A DNA stretch of 64,000 bases from the NCBI GenBank assembly GCA_001839685.1, contig MLAK01000547.1, positions 46,100 through 110,099 of the forward strand, written 5' to 3'. Made by a program: the position numbers and the translations under genes. Shown here in pieces: positions 49,901 to 55,972 of this stretch. Within the stretch, counting starts at the first letter, position 1, and each line of letters begins with the position of its first letter. The DNA comes from Tritrichomonas foetus. Lineage: Eukaryota > Parabasalia > Tritrichomonadida > Tritrichomonadidae. The notes beneath the pieces are model-generated. The model did no database searches. It was not told the DNA's origin and saw only the letters and a list, made by a program, of their open reading frames with translations.

Positions 49901-49901
49901 T
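37914..49901 (-). CDS. DNAH: Axonemal inner-arm dynein heavy chain (DNAH3/7/12 group)
   Basis: From the ATG at 49901 the product is 3995 residues, the size of single-headed inner-arm heavy chains. AAA1 has GPAGTGKTES (K1401) with GAWACFDEFNRI; AAA2 has GPAGCGKTS (K1680) and VLDGPVDALWIENMN; AAA3 has GVTGSGKT (K2005) and IIFVDDINMP; AAA4 has GVGGSGRQS, with Arg2344 in the Lys position, as is usual in dyneins. A Lys/Glu-rich stalk coiled coil lies near 2580-2890 around the microtubule-binding tip (PNPSGGYKLDYFEQA at its distal part). The C-terminus ends WIKRGVALLCSLSR. The AAA1 Walker motifs are intact, so it should be an active ATP-driven motor for flagellar beating. The exact paralogue needs a tree. 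The gene is uninterrupted by introns or frameshifts over 12 kb. Confidence 0.95.
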   Translation of the reverse strand: MYRTVLSSLSEPGATKKGQKSTDPMKRRCYINPFSEALHQTVPDYKSLGIFMTEPLPPDRNFLWKPYTGKPIDVLAELKRRGIDFTKAPHLWNTNTQFPSFIDIKYFDDTTLAPLDPRVSVQILPQFPGRFASAFRFYKGGVTFEEVPLLQYNVNTGLFAITFRDNKMTTLAPLFVLFPFDDPNYFVDRIERAFQLRSLEESWFRYWLYVRHVPRDDLQSLTQNDRNRLLNVITKAPRFKPFSKGGDKFEFSQKILNEVDAHMHVITNSIIFNMRILTNPMLYRGLCLPLPRLPGEMQNIPSPDLTISSTMESKIKQVASIHLFTNDWFVNATPIIVSWCLDISNSCLFDTICPNSMPLDQWQRRHRNYEKAMVSKARVKFVSQISTVIFDVIRNLNLPYSLTEFNKNIYLESPFGRFVGLCNQIIQSHLVDFIENSVFWFKENIKERNPQYTDINSFKDVVNKYADNEPHEPVFTVYLEVIDNKLEFQPQLNHFIAAINEEIEYAISSFEDFQKIETVVLKAMAWIPVPVYNLPDLESPPVVDLRNSLKEMIDVSIAKLNEYVSKLDSFSDLLSGSASDYANKLKESEADLTKVKQAISDVASQQSEIHMNFPFKMIIGLFQLDLTIVRKTLYQRLNERRLALLQLLLSESFDKMKEIKKSYEGMWARLLEEPKTIEALVSQREFIDNLNNSLKEVSVTFSGVLLYLDTVEEMYVSIPDEQDNLRWELVGYEKRILLKAAEVSKSLKIAQERLQKELQCDKMMLNSQITSITSAIAGVFAFNDINQHVANVSRVRGIQTKLDEALEKAALYNMREKLCHMDITDYSNLRSQQDAFSPYKLFWEAISTWKMSVEKWRKMPLSQLSSSEVESQFAGLQQQLVQSSRVITDKEILAIGTETRQEMDGFRKFLPIFGIMLNPGMTEKHWTQLNELVGQNITLTPTMTLQDTIDMNLHEHVNQAAEISTAASNEHSIKSSLRKIGDIWNQLNLTVGNYKETDWLILIQSDDIINQIDEHLITLQAISFSQYKAPFEEEINTYQSGLQMILMSIEKWLESQAKYLYLAPIFSSKDICHQLPHEGMRFQKISQNWAETLKKAKENPNAFKFCNDKKLFKMFKKMLAELEAIERALIEYLETKRTAFPRFYFLSNEELLKILSQTTEPSAVQPYLKRCFENIGSITFKGSDFVTEMTSVEGELVPFQHPTQLTGSVEHWMLGVEGEMRNTLQKIIEQSVSDYPNKPRTEWIFEWPAQVLIAVFQIMWTAQTEEAIKEGSLDRYHQVVHQQLLDLAKLTTLDLTPIQRTTVSSLIVMEMHNRDIVFKLKEQNVYAIDQFEWISQLRQYFNNGFVYLRMVNAELTYGYEYLGSTARLVITPLTDRCYLTLLTALDMQMGGAPQGPAGTGKTESTKDLAKIVAKQCVVFNCSEGLDYLQMGTFFTGLSSCGAWACFDEFNRIDIEVLSVIAQQIATIQAAIQQHKHHFSFEGREVRLNPTCAIFITMNPGYAGRTELPDNLKALFRPVAMMVPDYTMIAEIMLYSFGFETAKPLALKITSTFRLSSEQLSNQSHYDFGMRAVKTVINTAGNLKQRDPTMPEQLIILRALKDVNVPKFTRQDLPLFNNIISDLFPNVDEKTLDYAAMIAAIKQVCDQNQWKDTLTQKAIELYGTISVRHGVMMVGPAGCGKTSCYEALAQALTLLHKQGVPGYFPVTANVINPKSITLGQLYGDFDMHSHDWTDGLLADAVRAAAAEGPPMRYWIVLDGPVDALWIENMNTVLDDNKKLCLSSSEVIPLTPRMTMFFEVEDLKVASPATVSRCGMVYIELKKRDYESLLYRWMLQHSEQREALEPQLEKAFKELIVPIIDNIQSEYKLVLPFHEYTFFNNFLRLLHAMIKGQSDVSKLDTEIIFSIIWSIGALTNGIDRPKFDTQLRELMKKNGYDFPEGDTVFDYCASNKEWSKWSDKLPEKTPESSSGDMIVQTVETTRHQYVINLLVMNGVSVLVSGVTGSGKTVTLQQYLQSDESLVPNPMTFSAQTTANGVQDLIDSKFDRRSQGIFGPPVDHRAIIFVDDINMPRKEQYGVQPPIELLRQLLSQGGWYDRKKRTFKQFVDVQLMCSMRNPEGPEQTPTGRFLRHFHQIVFPEISTESMHRIFKTILSTFLQNVPEIIDPLITSSLEIYQTVCKQLLPTPSRVHYTFNLRDISQVIRGITSLNSTQANDKNNVLRIWYHESIRVYHDRLINDENRDWFLRLLKRSLHSTFGVRHFHLSAVEPVIFADFGVDDTKNYQQVTDIDKFTQVCQDHLDDYNSSSSHPLDLCLFTEAIQHLTRICRIIREPGRNGLLLGVGGSGRQSLTKLAAYICGVNLFQPEVTRAYSRTEWRNDLKSLLLGCGLNKKETVFLVSESQLVDESFFEDINCLLNSGDPPALFDDEDMDKIIQGTTPLAKSLGIVPTKGSIYALFISQVKRYLHVMIALSPIGSSFRRRVRMFPSLISCCTIDWFAEWPVEALQNVATRVIGSEFANIAAQCHVIVSDHCTKFLEELRRTNYVTPSTFLTFLNLITTLGNRIKEKHETTSSNIQKGLAKMKEAGEEIVILEKKIREFQPVLKVKKEETKRMLEDLVVDQENAKKTKEIVEKAASEAKEQSKIAEQLAVEAQAELDKVMPELDKAMGALDSLTRTQIAELRAANVETNAMRLVATAICIVLDETPKRVPNPSGGYKLDYFEQARIIYSDPRFMSRIKDWTAQNKTKIGAEKMAKLMPILEDPEFMPKNMEKKSLPAAALCQWVHALKLFHDVNAIAEPKRMKRDEAKLGAEKAMQTVEENQKKLADIEKKVADLIALHEKSNKEMSDLKEQKRMCRLRLERAGILTTSLEAERENWKRLLEDLDRQKTTLNGDVLIAAASVAYLGPFTSDFRSDILACWSVKLQEANINRQSGGNITKILGDPLTTLQWHLKQLPRDDLSIENAIILSECRKWPLIIDPQNQASSFIRNIESDLLILRPKEKTFVRQLENAISFGRAVLIEGIDEELDPALDPILLVQSRDKNVQVKMEHSVTYNTSFKLYLVTTNPNPTFSPESLAKVTLINFTITQNALTDQLLALVVAKEKPNLEKEKEQLVVSNASMKSQLLESQAKILRLLQESKGDILDDVQLIDTLAESNKTSKTLSTQMIQSEETEKQIDVSRREYTSVAKRASLLYFCVIDLRFVAPMYQYSLSWYNQLVSKLISQAPHSGILEERLHNLIEFITLKVFKNISNSLFAKHQLMFAFLIAVKIGLTSGTLNEAEWKFLLTGTSDTQNEVPSNEMPDHMTDSMWSELFYLSQLDVFEGFSEYVQKNFNNVMKIKNLFTDDIGGGFTSKLNLFRRLCIARCLRPDALIDGFTQMIHDDLGPEFLESEPANIANAYQDAGPMTPIIFILSSGTDPAQDVQNFAAQQGFLEKLKALSLGQGQGEKAAELIENSRTEGFWVLLQNCHLATSWMPKLEEILQNLHDVHADFRLWLTSMPSPHFPATILQNGVKVTTEPPQGLKATLKELFSSYGQKILKECSRENEFKSIFYSLCFFHAVVLGRRKYGPLGWNCIYEWTKGDLDISRKQLNLFLSTAQDDDIPFKTLGFLAGEINYGGRVTDDWDRRTLLTLCLDFYNEQVLRPGYKIAPGYLTPPPLNLPEYLDEIATYPLSDSPELFGLHMNADLNLKQNMSFNVLSDILSTRPRGGGCGSSNNAMIQLVNSLLRKVPQPLDMKTIQEKFPMIYEESMNTVLQQEAVRYNDLLKLVKSSMKSLIKAMKGLIVFTNELEEMSTALDQNMVPPNWQAIAYPSMKPLNSWMNDLNERIKFLREWVDFGQPRAFWISGFFFPQAFLTGTKQNFARKYKVPIDEVAFDFQVLDKGPQRIIRPPADGVYIYGLFLEAAAFDVVGMRIIDAPARQLTQEMPVIWLKPVQKRVAPTSGIYHCPVYKIGTRQGVLTTTGHSSNYVLTIELPTDVEESFWIKRGVALLCSLSR

Positions 49902-51120
49902 GTTTTTAATATAACGGATTAATAGAAAATTCACGGTTACTCACCATATTCACCTTTAAGGATGGTGAAATAGTGGTTGACGTTTATTAAAAGGATTCAT
50001 ATTCTAAAATCATTAATAGAGATGGCGTGAAAAACTTGAGATTGTCTTTTTTGGTTTTACTGATAAATTTAATACATTTCATTCTGTGAAGAAAAACTAC
50101 ATATAACACTATTGATTTTTCATTTAATTATTTTTTATTATTTCTTTGAGTAATATTCCGAAAGAATTTGAGATTATTATAAACATGTTCAATATAAAAT
50201 ACATTATTCAAAAAAATTTCAAATATGATATAGATTCCATTATCCATTCCATCTCTAGAACTAGAAATATTTTGCTATTCAGAAAAAAAGATTCTCTTTT
50301 TGATGACCTATCTTATTTTTATTTATTGAGAATGAAATCAAACAACAAAAATTGGATTTCATTTGATATTAATGATTCGTTACAAATTTGATGATAAGGA
50401 TAAAAATTTACAAATTGAGGATGTAAAATATTGATATGTTTATATAACAACAAATGCAGTTGAAGTACTTCTTTCCATCTATTGTTATTTCATAGGAACT
50501 AAATAGAAGAATTGCTAAAAGAATTTCTGCATTTTTTTAATTCATGTGATTACAGATACAATTAATTAATTGATGTCTTTTTCAACAATGAAAATTTTGT
50601 TCCTTTCAATTATTTGTTGAAGAATGAATCTTTAATTTCTCCTTCTTGGATGACTTTGTCTACACTTAATGAATTTCTCTGATGACATAATTTTGGATCA
50701 ATAAATATAGAAATAAAGATTTTCTCCAAGAAAATGAAATTGAGATAGAAAACTTGCAACCAAACGATTCACTTTTCATGCTTTTTGACCAATATCAAAT
50801 GCGTTATCATTCCCATGTTTTCATCATGATAATTTAGAATTGAAAAAAACTGACATAACTGTCTTTGCTGAAGTCACACAAATAATATTCACTATTCATT
50901 TCAAAGGAATTACTTTTTAATTATTTTACTAAAGCAGAGAGTTAGTACTAGCAGTTTGTTAAAACAGTACCCATTTAAAAGTTTTCTTTTCTTCTTTATG
51001 AATGGAAAATTGTAAACTTTTCCCTAAATTCGTCTGTCGAATCACTCAGAAATCCCATTGGAATAAGAAACAATAAAAAATAAATAAAAATTGGAAATAT
51101 TTGAGTATATGTTTATTCAT
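49902..51120. other. Intergenic region, no convincing gene
   Basis: The dynein-proximal 80 bp carry candidate promoter elements. The rest is AT-rich. An 81-codon frame at 50146-50391 begins with TTG and is Asn/Ile/Lys-rich low complexity, so I do not call it. Confidence 0.5.
49912..49917 (-). promoter_or_regulatory. CCGTTA element 11 nt upstream of the dynein start
   Basis: On the coding strand it reads CCGTTATATTAAAAACATG. It matches the CCGTTA(A) element at the ARMC9, calcyphosin and CLK-kinase genes. About 35-75 nt further up lie GTAACCG, GGTGAAT and TTTCACC. Function is inferred. Confidence 0.45.
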
Positions 51121-51717
51121 TTAGAGTTTCCAAGCGTTCTTCATCATCAAGGCAAAGTATTCATCATTATCGATTGATGGGCTGATTTCACGATAATAAT
51201 CAATGAATTCGTCTCTTGTGATTTGGCCGTCTCCATCATCATCATAAGATTTGAGTAAGTTTGCGAAGATTGCATTAGCAGTTGTTTTACCCATGCGAAC
51301 TAATTCGCTTGTTTTTGGATTGTGAATAGCCTCAAGATCGGCAATGTTGACCAATCCTGATCCATCAACGTCTAACTTATCGAATGCCTTGTTAATCCAC
51401 TTGATTCTTTCCTCGCTGAGTGGTGGCGCCATTTGGTAAAGGAATTCGTCATAAGAAATTGTGCCATCGCCGCTGCGATCAAGAAGGCGAATTAATTCGT
51501 TCATTTCGGTCTTGTTTAAGATGATTCCAATATCACCCATTAATTTTGGAAGTTCATTGTGAAGATCAATTGCTTTATCGTTGTTATCATCAGCAATTTT
51601 GAAAAGGCGGCCAAGACCCTTAATTCCAATAGCGCCACGCTCAACAATACGTTGGCGGATACGAACCATTAATGTGTTTAATTCGATGTACTTACGGGGA
51701 GGAGGGACAGAAGTCAT
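51121..51717 (-). CDS. CAPSL-like: Calcyphosin-like EF-hand protein
   Basis: From the ATG at 51717 (MTSVPPPRK) the product is 198 residues; an ATG at 51813 would add 32 unusual residues and is less likely. Four EF-hand units are seen. Loops DRSGDGTISYDE, DVDGSGLVNIAD and DDDGDGQITRDE look competent for calcium; the first (DDNNDKAIDLHN) is weaker. The order GLGRLFKIADDNN, LYQMAPPLSEERIKWINKAF, and the end SIDNDEYFALMMKNAWKL match calcyphosin/CAPSL, including the conserved AWKL C-terminus. These proteins are common in ciliated cells and flagellates and are presumed calcium sensors of the axoneme. Confidence 0.9.
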   Translation of the reverse strand: MTSVPPPRKYIELNTLMVRIRQRIVERGAIGIKGLGRLFKIADDNNDKAIDLHNELPKLMGDIGIILNKTEMNELIRLLDRSGDGTISYDEFLYQMAPPLSEERIKWINKAFDKLDVDGSGLVNIADLEAIHNPKTSELVRMGKTTANAIFANLLKSYDDDGDGQITRDEFIDYYREISPSIDNDEYFALMMKNAWKL

Positions 51718-52017
51718 GATAGAAAAGTGAATTAACGGATAAAATGTCGTTATAAACGTACTAAATTTATTTCTGTTTTCACAAGAAATGGTTATATTTA
51801 AGCCTTCTCTCATTGAAGCAATAAGGAATAAAAGGTTTGCAATTTCTTATATTTCAGCATATTAACAGAAAAAGTTTCTCACAATTATCCCAAGTTGTAT
51901 CTTGCCTTTGCATCTCAGACGTATTCAACGAAGCCTTGGTTCCAGCCTTAATTTTTAGAATTAATACGGCGAGAACAAGAATTTCGAAATGATAAATTGC
52001 TTTAGATTGTATGCCAT
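51718..52017. other. Divergent promoter region
   Basis: About 300 bp shared between the calcyphosin-like gene and the small orphan gene. The CCGTTAATTCACT element lies on the calcyphosin side; no clear element is seen on the other side. Confidence 0.5.
51732..51738 (-). promoter_or_regulatory. CCGTTAA element upstream of the calcyphosin-like gene
   Basis: On the coding strand it reads CCGTTAATTCACTTTTC, 15 nt before the ATG at 51717. TCACT matches the T. vaginalis initiator consensus TCAYW. It supports the downstream start choice. Confidence 0.5.
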
Positions 52018-52446
52018 ATGCTAAATTCTAAAAAAAAGATTTTGGTACAAAAACATGGCCAAATATCTTCACAATTTTCAAGCCAACGAAAATCTTTCAT
52101 GAACGATGATGAGCAAGCTCATCCCAAAAATCCCCATCCTGAACCAAAAAAGATTAATATAGGTGACTGGGAGCGTCTGCCGTCTCTAGAAGTACTTACC
52201 CAGATGATTGAGCTTATGTCAAACGACCAAAGATATATTCCAGCAGCCAACGATGTCTATGATAAAGTTAAAAAATTTATTAGTCCTAATTCGAAACTAA
52301 CTTTAACAAATGAAAATGATAATGTCATTGATAAATTAAATGAATTGATTGCATCAGAAGAAGAAGAAGGAGCATTTGAGTCATTAAAGCAACTAATTGA
52401 CCAAATATTTAAGGACAATAATCAATTTGTCATTCCAGACACTTAA
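52018..52446 (+). CDS. Small hypothetical protein
   Basis: The product is 142 residues. The N-terminus is basic (LNSKKKILVQKHG), then comes a His/Pro stretch (HPKNPHPEPKK) and a helical C-terminal part with NIGDWERLPSLEVLTQMIELMSND and an EEEEG turn. Codon use is coding-like and an ATG sits at the start; an internal ATG (MNDDEQAHP) at residue 28 is an alternative. I recognise no family. Confidence 0.6.
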   Translation: MLNSKKKILVQKHGQISSQFSSQRKSFMNDDEQAHPKNPHPEPKKINIGDWERLPSLEVLTQMIELMSNDQRYIPAANDVYDKVKKFISPNSKLTLTNENDNVIDKLNELIASEEEEGAFESLKQLIDQIFKDNNQFVIPDT

Positions 52447-53388
52447 TTTTTTTTTGAAATCAATTTGATTTCTTTTTCCTCGATTTTTATTTATATATAA
52501 AGTGGGGAAAATTGAAAGAAATAAATGCGGTAATATTATTGAAATTATCATTTCTATGTTTTATATCGATTTTTTTGGCGACAAATTTGGATGGAATTAC
52601 TTTGAATATAGAAATAATCCATTTCTTTTATTATTATTATTACTATAATAGTTTACTTGGTTGTTACTTGCCACTAGTGTTTTTCCCTGAGGAATTCGTA
52701 TGAGAATTAGCGAGATAATCTATTCTATTCTATTAAAGATATATAACTTATAGCATACTTAAGATTCTTAAGTTACAAAAATGCGTAATTTATTCTAATT
52801 TTTCTCAAACCTTGGGCATAATTTTTGCAACTCTTGGGCACAAACGCGAACCCAATTATTTATTTATTTATTTATGTGAAGCCAGTTGACTGAAACCCAA
52901 TTTCCTATGAGATAAGCAAAACGTGAAGTGAAGGTCAAAAGTTGATAAAACTCAGGTGTAAATGGGATGTGAACTTTGCTGGTTCTTTGTGTCACTTTAA
53001 CTTCGAGGAGGCGCTGGCGAGTGAACACAGTGGAGGGAGCGCAGCGCATCCTCCAATGGCCGAATGAGTCAAAAAGTTTTTTATTTGTGGGGCAAAAAAC
53101 ATATCTCATATGAAAAAAAAGTACTGCCAGTAAGTTTGTCTTAGTGAATTATTTCATGGAATGAAAAAAATGAAAAATCTTTAGAAATTAATTGAGAAGA
53201 TAATTATCACAGTAATTCAAAATAAATGTGTTGAGTTCATATTTGAACTCAACACCGTGAAAAATCATAACAAAGTTAATTATTACTATAAATCTGTAAA
53301 CACATAATTTAAAATACATAGTTGAAAACACATTATTTAAAATACATAGTTGAAAATACATAGTTTAAAATACAAGGTTTAAAATACA
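52447..53388. other. Convergent spacer with a MITE-like copy and a short tandem repeat
   Basis: No gene is seen. The frame at 52864-53109 is only the repeat read in one direction. The two repeats are listed separately. Confidence 0.6.
52957..53130. mobile_element. MITE-like hairpin repeat, copy 2 (decayed right arm)
   Basis: It shares with copy 1, in the same order, GATGTGAACTTTGC, GTTCTTTG.GTCACTT, TGGCGAGTGAACACAG, CCTCCAATGGC.GAATGAGTC, CAAAAAACAT, TCATATGAAAAAAA and CTGCC. It has an extra segment (GGAGGGAGCGCAGCGCATCC) that extends the inner stem, and the right terminal repeat seen in copy 1 is replaced by AT-rich sequence. It is therefore an older or differently rearranged copy. Confidence 0.7.
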
Positions 53389-53392
53389 TTAG
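53297..53392. repeat. Short tandem repeat of TTTAAAATACATAGTTGAAAA-type units
   Basis: About four imperfect copies of a 14-28 bp unit built from TTTAAAATACATAG and TTGAAAACACAT. The array runs up to the stop codon of the protease gene. Confidence 0.8.
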
Positions 53393-53955
53393 AATGACAG
53401 AATTTCAGGAGCCACCTCCTCAATAAAATTCCATCTAAACGGCTCAGGAGACTCATCCAGCACTTTCCCAAGACAAGCTGGTGGATGATCCTCATCGATA
53501 AAGCGTGAAATAACACCACGATATAGTGCGTGACCAATTTTCTCACAATCGAATACAAAAGTTGGATATTTGAAAGTGTTTCCTCGTCCAAGTAATGATT
53601 CACATAAAGTGAAGGAAAACTTGTGGCAGTTGTTATATATAAAGTTATATCTATCACTTAGCCATGCTGGATTGGCTTTAAATCGTTCAATGATCTGTCT
53701 GCAAAATTGAATAGATTTTCTGCAATTTCCTAAATGGTAGGACTTATATAAGCGCCCCTTCATTGATGAAGGTAAATGATCGATTTTTTCTGCGTAGTCA
53801 ATTCCAGTTACTCCATATCGATAGAACCCATAATAAATTTCAAACTCTTCACCGACAACAACACTGGTGTGATAAATACATGGACGTGTTCCTCGCGCTA
53901 CGGAATTTGTCTTTGAAAGATCGTACACATTCACTCGAATAGACGTGGAAACCAT
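53389..53955 (-). CDS. PPPDE/DeSI-type cysteine protease
   Basis: From the ATG at 53955 the product is 188 residues. The order fits the PPPDE superfamily (deSUMOylating isopeptidases and related deubiquitinases): VNVYDLSK, then the catalytic-histidine segment IYHTSVVVGEEFEIYYGF, a GITGID-like turn, and the nucleophile segment YNFIYNNCHKFSFTLCESLLG with Cys in NNC. Both expected catalytic residues are present. It would remove SUMO or ubiquitin, or act on palmitoylated proteins as some relatives do. A frame open further upstream has no ATG. It is divergent from the armadillo-like gene at 54073, with about 120 bp between starts. Confidence 0.88.
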   Translation of the reverse strand: MVSTSIRVNVYDLSKTNSVARGTRPCIYHTSVVVGEEFEIYYGFYRYGVTGIDYAEKIDHLPSSMKGRLYKSYHLGNCRKSIQFCRQIIERFKANPAWLSDRYNFIYNNCHKFSFTLCESLLGRGNTFKYPTFVFDCEKIGHALYRGVISRFIDEDHPPACLGKVLDESPEPFRWNFIEEVAPEILSF

Positions 53956-54072
53956 GAAAATTTTGGATAATTGAAAATACTGATAACGTACATGTACGAT
54001 AACTAAATAATTATTCAAAATTTTTCCCCGGAAATCATCTCACAAAAAGTGAAGATAGTGGACGTTTAGTAA

Positions 54073-55569
54073 ATGAATATCGGCAATTATAAAATCATGC
54101 CACCAATAGATTCAAGGGCATCTCTTCTTCTTCTTCCTTCTAATAATGATATGAATGAGAATCCTGAAAATATATCTTTTGATGATAACGCTTTTAATGA
54201 TCCAACTTTTATTGCTTTTGTCGAGCATCATATTGATGAGTCTAATCTACATTTCAACCAAAAAAATATAAAACCTTATGAAAATAGTCTCTATCAAATT
54301 GTTAATTTATTAAATAATAAATTCATTCCCAATAATTGCTTGACTTTGCAGAGAGGCAATTTCTTCCAGAACATTTTGCAAGCATATCTAATTAATGTAG
54401 AAAATGAAAAAATAATCAAATATTCAACACAAATTTTAAACATTTTATCATCCAACTATGAAATTTGTCATCAATTTGATGAACTTGAATTTTTTCAAAT
54501 AATAGAAAAATTTATTTCACCATACAACAGTAAATTTCGTCTTCGTCGAATAAGTCAAGAATATTCATACGATTTGATTGGCGTTCTCAGAAATTTTGCA
54601 TGCTACAGGGAGTTCCATAGCAAATTTACCCCATCTATGATTTTATATACCTCAAATGCAATTCAAAATGCTTATTCAATGAGAAGTTATCAATTTCCAA
54701 TGATGTTTTTCGAAACTTACACTTCATTTCCTATTGAAATTGATGAAAATGTGAATCCAAGCGAGAAACAAAAATGTATTGCTTTTAGAAACAGTTTAAT
54801 TTTACCAATATATGAAATAATTGGATGGTTTTGTGCTTCTCCTCAATTGGTTACAACACATCAAACTGAACAAAGTGGTGTTCTTGCGGTAATCCATCAA
54901 TCTGCTGCACACATAATTTTTAATCTGATAAAAAATAAAAATGTTATTATGAAGCAGTTTTTCGGATATGATAAAGCAATAGTATCATTTATTAAACACT
55001 TCTTTTTAGTTTCGAAATATTTGGTAATGGCTGTTGGTTTATTTGCCTATCATTATCCTGATCAATTTGACTTATTGGGTATTTTACCAAGTGATTTTGT
55101 TGATGCGTTTAAAAAAGGTAAAGATGTGAATTCTGGTGAAGATTATTTAAAATTTACTTGTTATTCACTAATCCATGTTATCGAAAAGAACCGAAATGTT
55201 GTTGAAGGAAATCAAGAAATTCATAGTATTATAGAATTTTTGGTAATGAATTATGATGGGAAAGAATATCTTACAAAATATTTTATGTTTTTATTGCTTT
55301 GTGAAATTTATTCTTATTTGCCTTTTCCTATTTATAATGAAGATTATATTTTGTTTATTTTAGATGAATCTCCTTCATTTATTTCTGAAAATAATGGAGA
55401 AGCAACCCAATTGATTATTCCAGTAATTAAAAGGATTCACGAATATATCGAAATAAATAATAAAATTGAAAAATATATTGATCCTTTTAATGAATGTGTT
55501 CAATCAATCTTATCAAACTCTGAGTGCAATGATCGAGACCAAATTTCCATTCCTCAGTTTGTTCTGTAA
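54073..55569 (+). CDS. Armadillo-like helical protein, function unknown
   Basis: The product is 498 residues. After a short N-terminal segment (MPPIDSRASLLLLPSNND) it is helical throughout with Leu/Ile-rich repeats, of the same style as the protein at 33787-35265: an acidic NDPTFIAFVEHHIDESNL segment, then FFQNILQAYLINVENEKIIKYSTQILNIL. No enzyme motif or membrane segment is evident. Such proteins form large lineage-specific sets in trichomonads. The start lies in GGACGTTTAGTAAATG, which resembles the CCGTTTAGTAAAT before the gene at 25094. Confidence 0.75.
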   Translation: MNIGNYKIMPPIDSRASLLLLPSNNDMNENPENISFDDNAFNDPTFIAFVEHHIDESNLHFNQKNIKPYENSLYQIVNLLNNKFIPNNCLTLQRGNFFQNILQAYLINVENEKIIKYSTQILNILSSNYEICHQFDELEFFQIIEKFISPYNSKFRLRRISQEYSYDLIGVLRNFACYREFHSKFTPSMILYTSNAIQNAYSMRSYQFPMMFFETYTSFPIEIDENVNPSEKQKCIAFRNSLILPIYEIIGWFCASPQLVTTHQTEQSGVLAVIHQSAAHIIFNLIKNKNVIMKQFFGYDKAIVSFIKHFFLVSKYLVMAVGLFAYHYPDQFDLLGILPSDFVDAFKKGKDVNSGEDYLKFTCYSLIHVIEKNRNVVEGNQEIHSIIEFLVMNYDGKEYLTKYFMFLLLCEIYSYLPFPIYNEDYILFILDESPSFISENNGEATQLIIPVIKRIHEYIEINNKIEKYIDPFNECVQSILSNSECNDRDQISIPQFVL

Positions 55570-55972
55570 ATTATATTATTATATATATTTAATATATTTT
55601 TTTTAGTTTTATCATTTAAAATTTTTTCTGTTCTGGGAAATGCATTATTAGGAGAATACTTTATTATTGATAATCCATGACTATTAGCATTAATCAAAAT
55701 AATTCATCTCTTCAAAATCTCTCTTTTTTCTTTTTGAATCATTTTGAATTCTTTTCGTAATGATAATTTATAACTAAATCAAAGAAAATTGAAAAGTCTT
55801 AAAAAACTAGAACTTTCAAACTATCTACATTAGCAAACATATTGAAGGTATCTGATGTATAATCTTTTTATTTCAAAAACTCTTTTTCTTGGATTCATAA
55901 ATGCTTCATTATGGAAAAAATAAAAAAAATGAAAATTAATATTTTTTTTCTAACTTCTAATTTTATTAAACT
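55570..55972. other. Convergent spacer
   Basis: AT-rich, with poly-T and poly-A runs and no coding frame. Confidence 0.6.

Noticed and set aside
49902..49934. Upstream extension of the dynein frame (NFLLIRYIKN...)
   Set aside because: It begins with GTG, not ATG, and overlaps the CCGTTA element; the ATG at 49901 is preferred.
50146..50391. 81-codon plus-strand frame in the spacer after the dynein gene
   Set aside because: It opens with TTG, is Asn/Ile/Lys low complexity typical of AT-rich spacer, and matches no family I know.
51718..51813. 32-residue N-terminal extension of the calcyphosin-like protein
   Set aside because: It starts at an ATG but overlaps the CCGTTAATTCACT element, and calcyphosins normally begin close to the first EF-hand.
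52864..53109. 81-codon minus-strand frame
   Set aside because: It lies mostly inside MITE-like copy 2 and shows no protein family signal.
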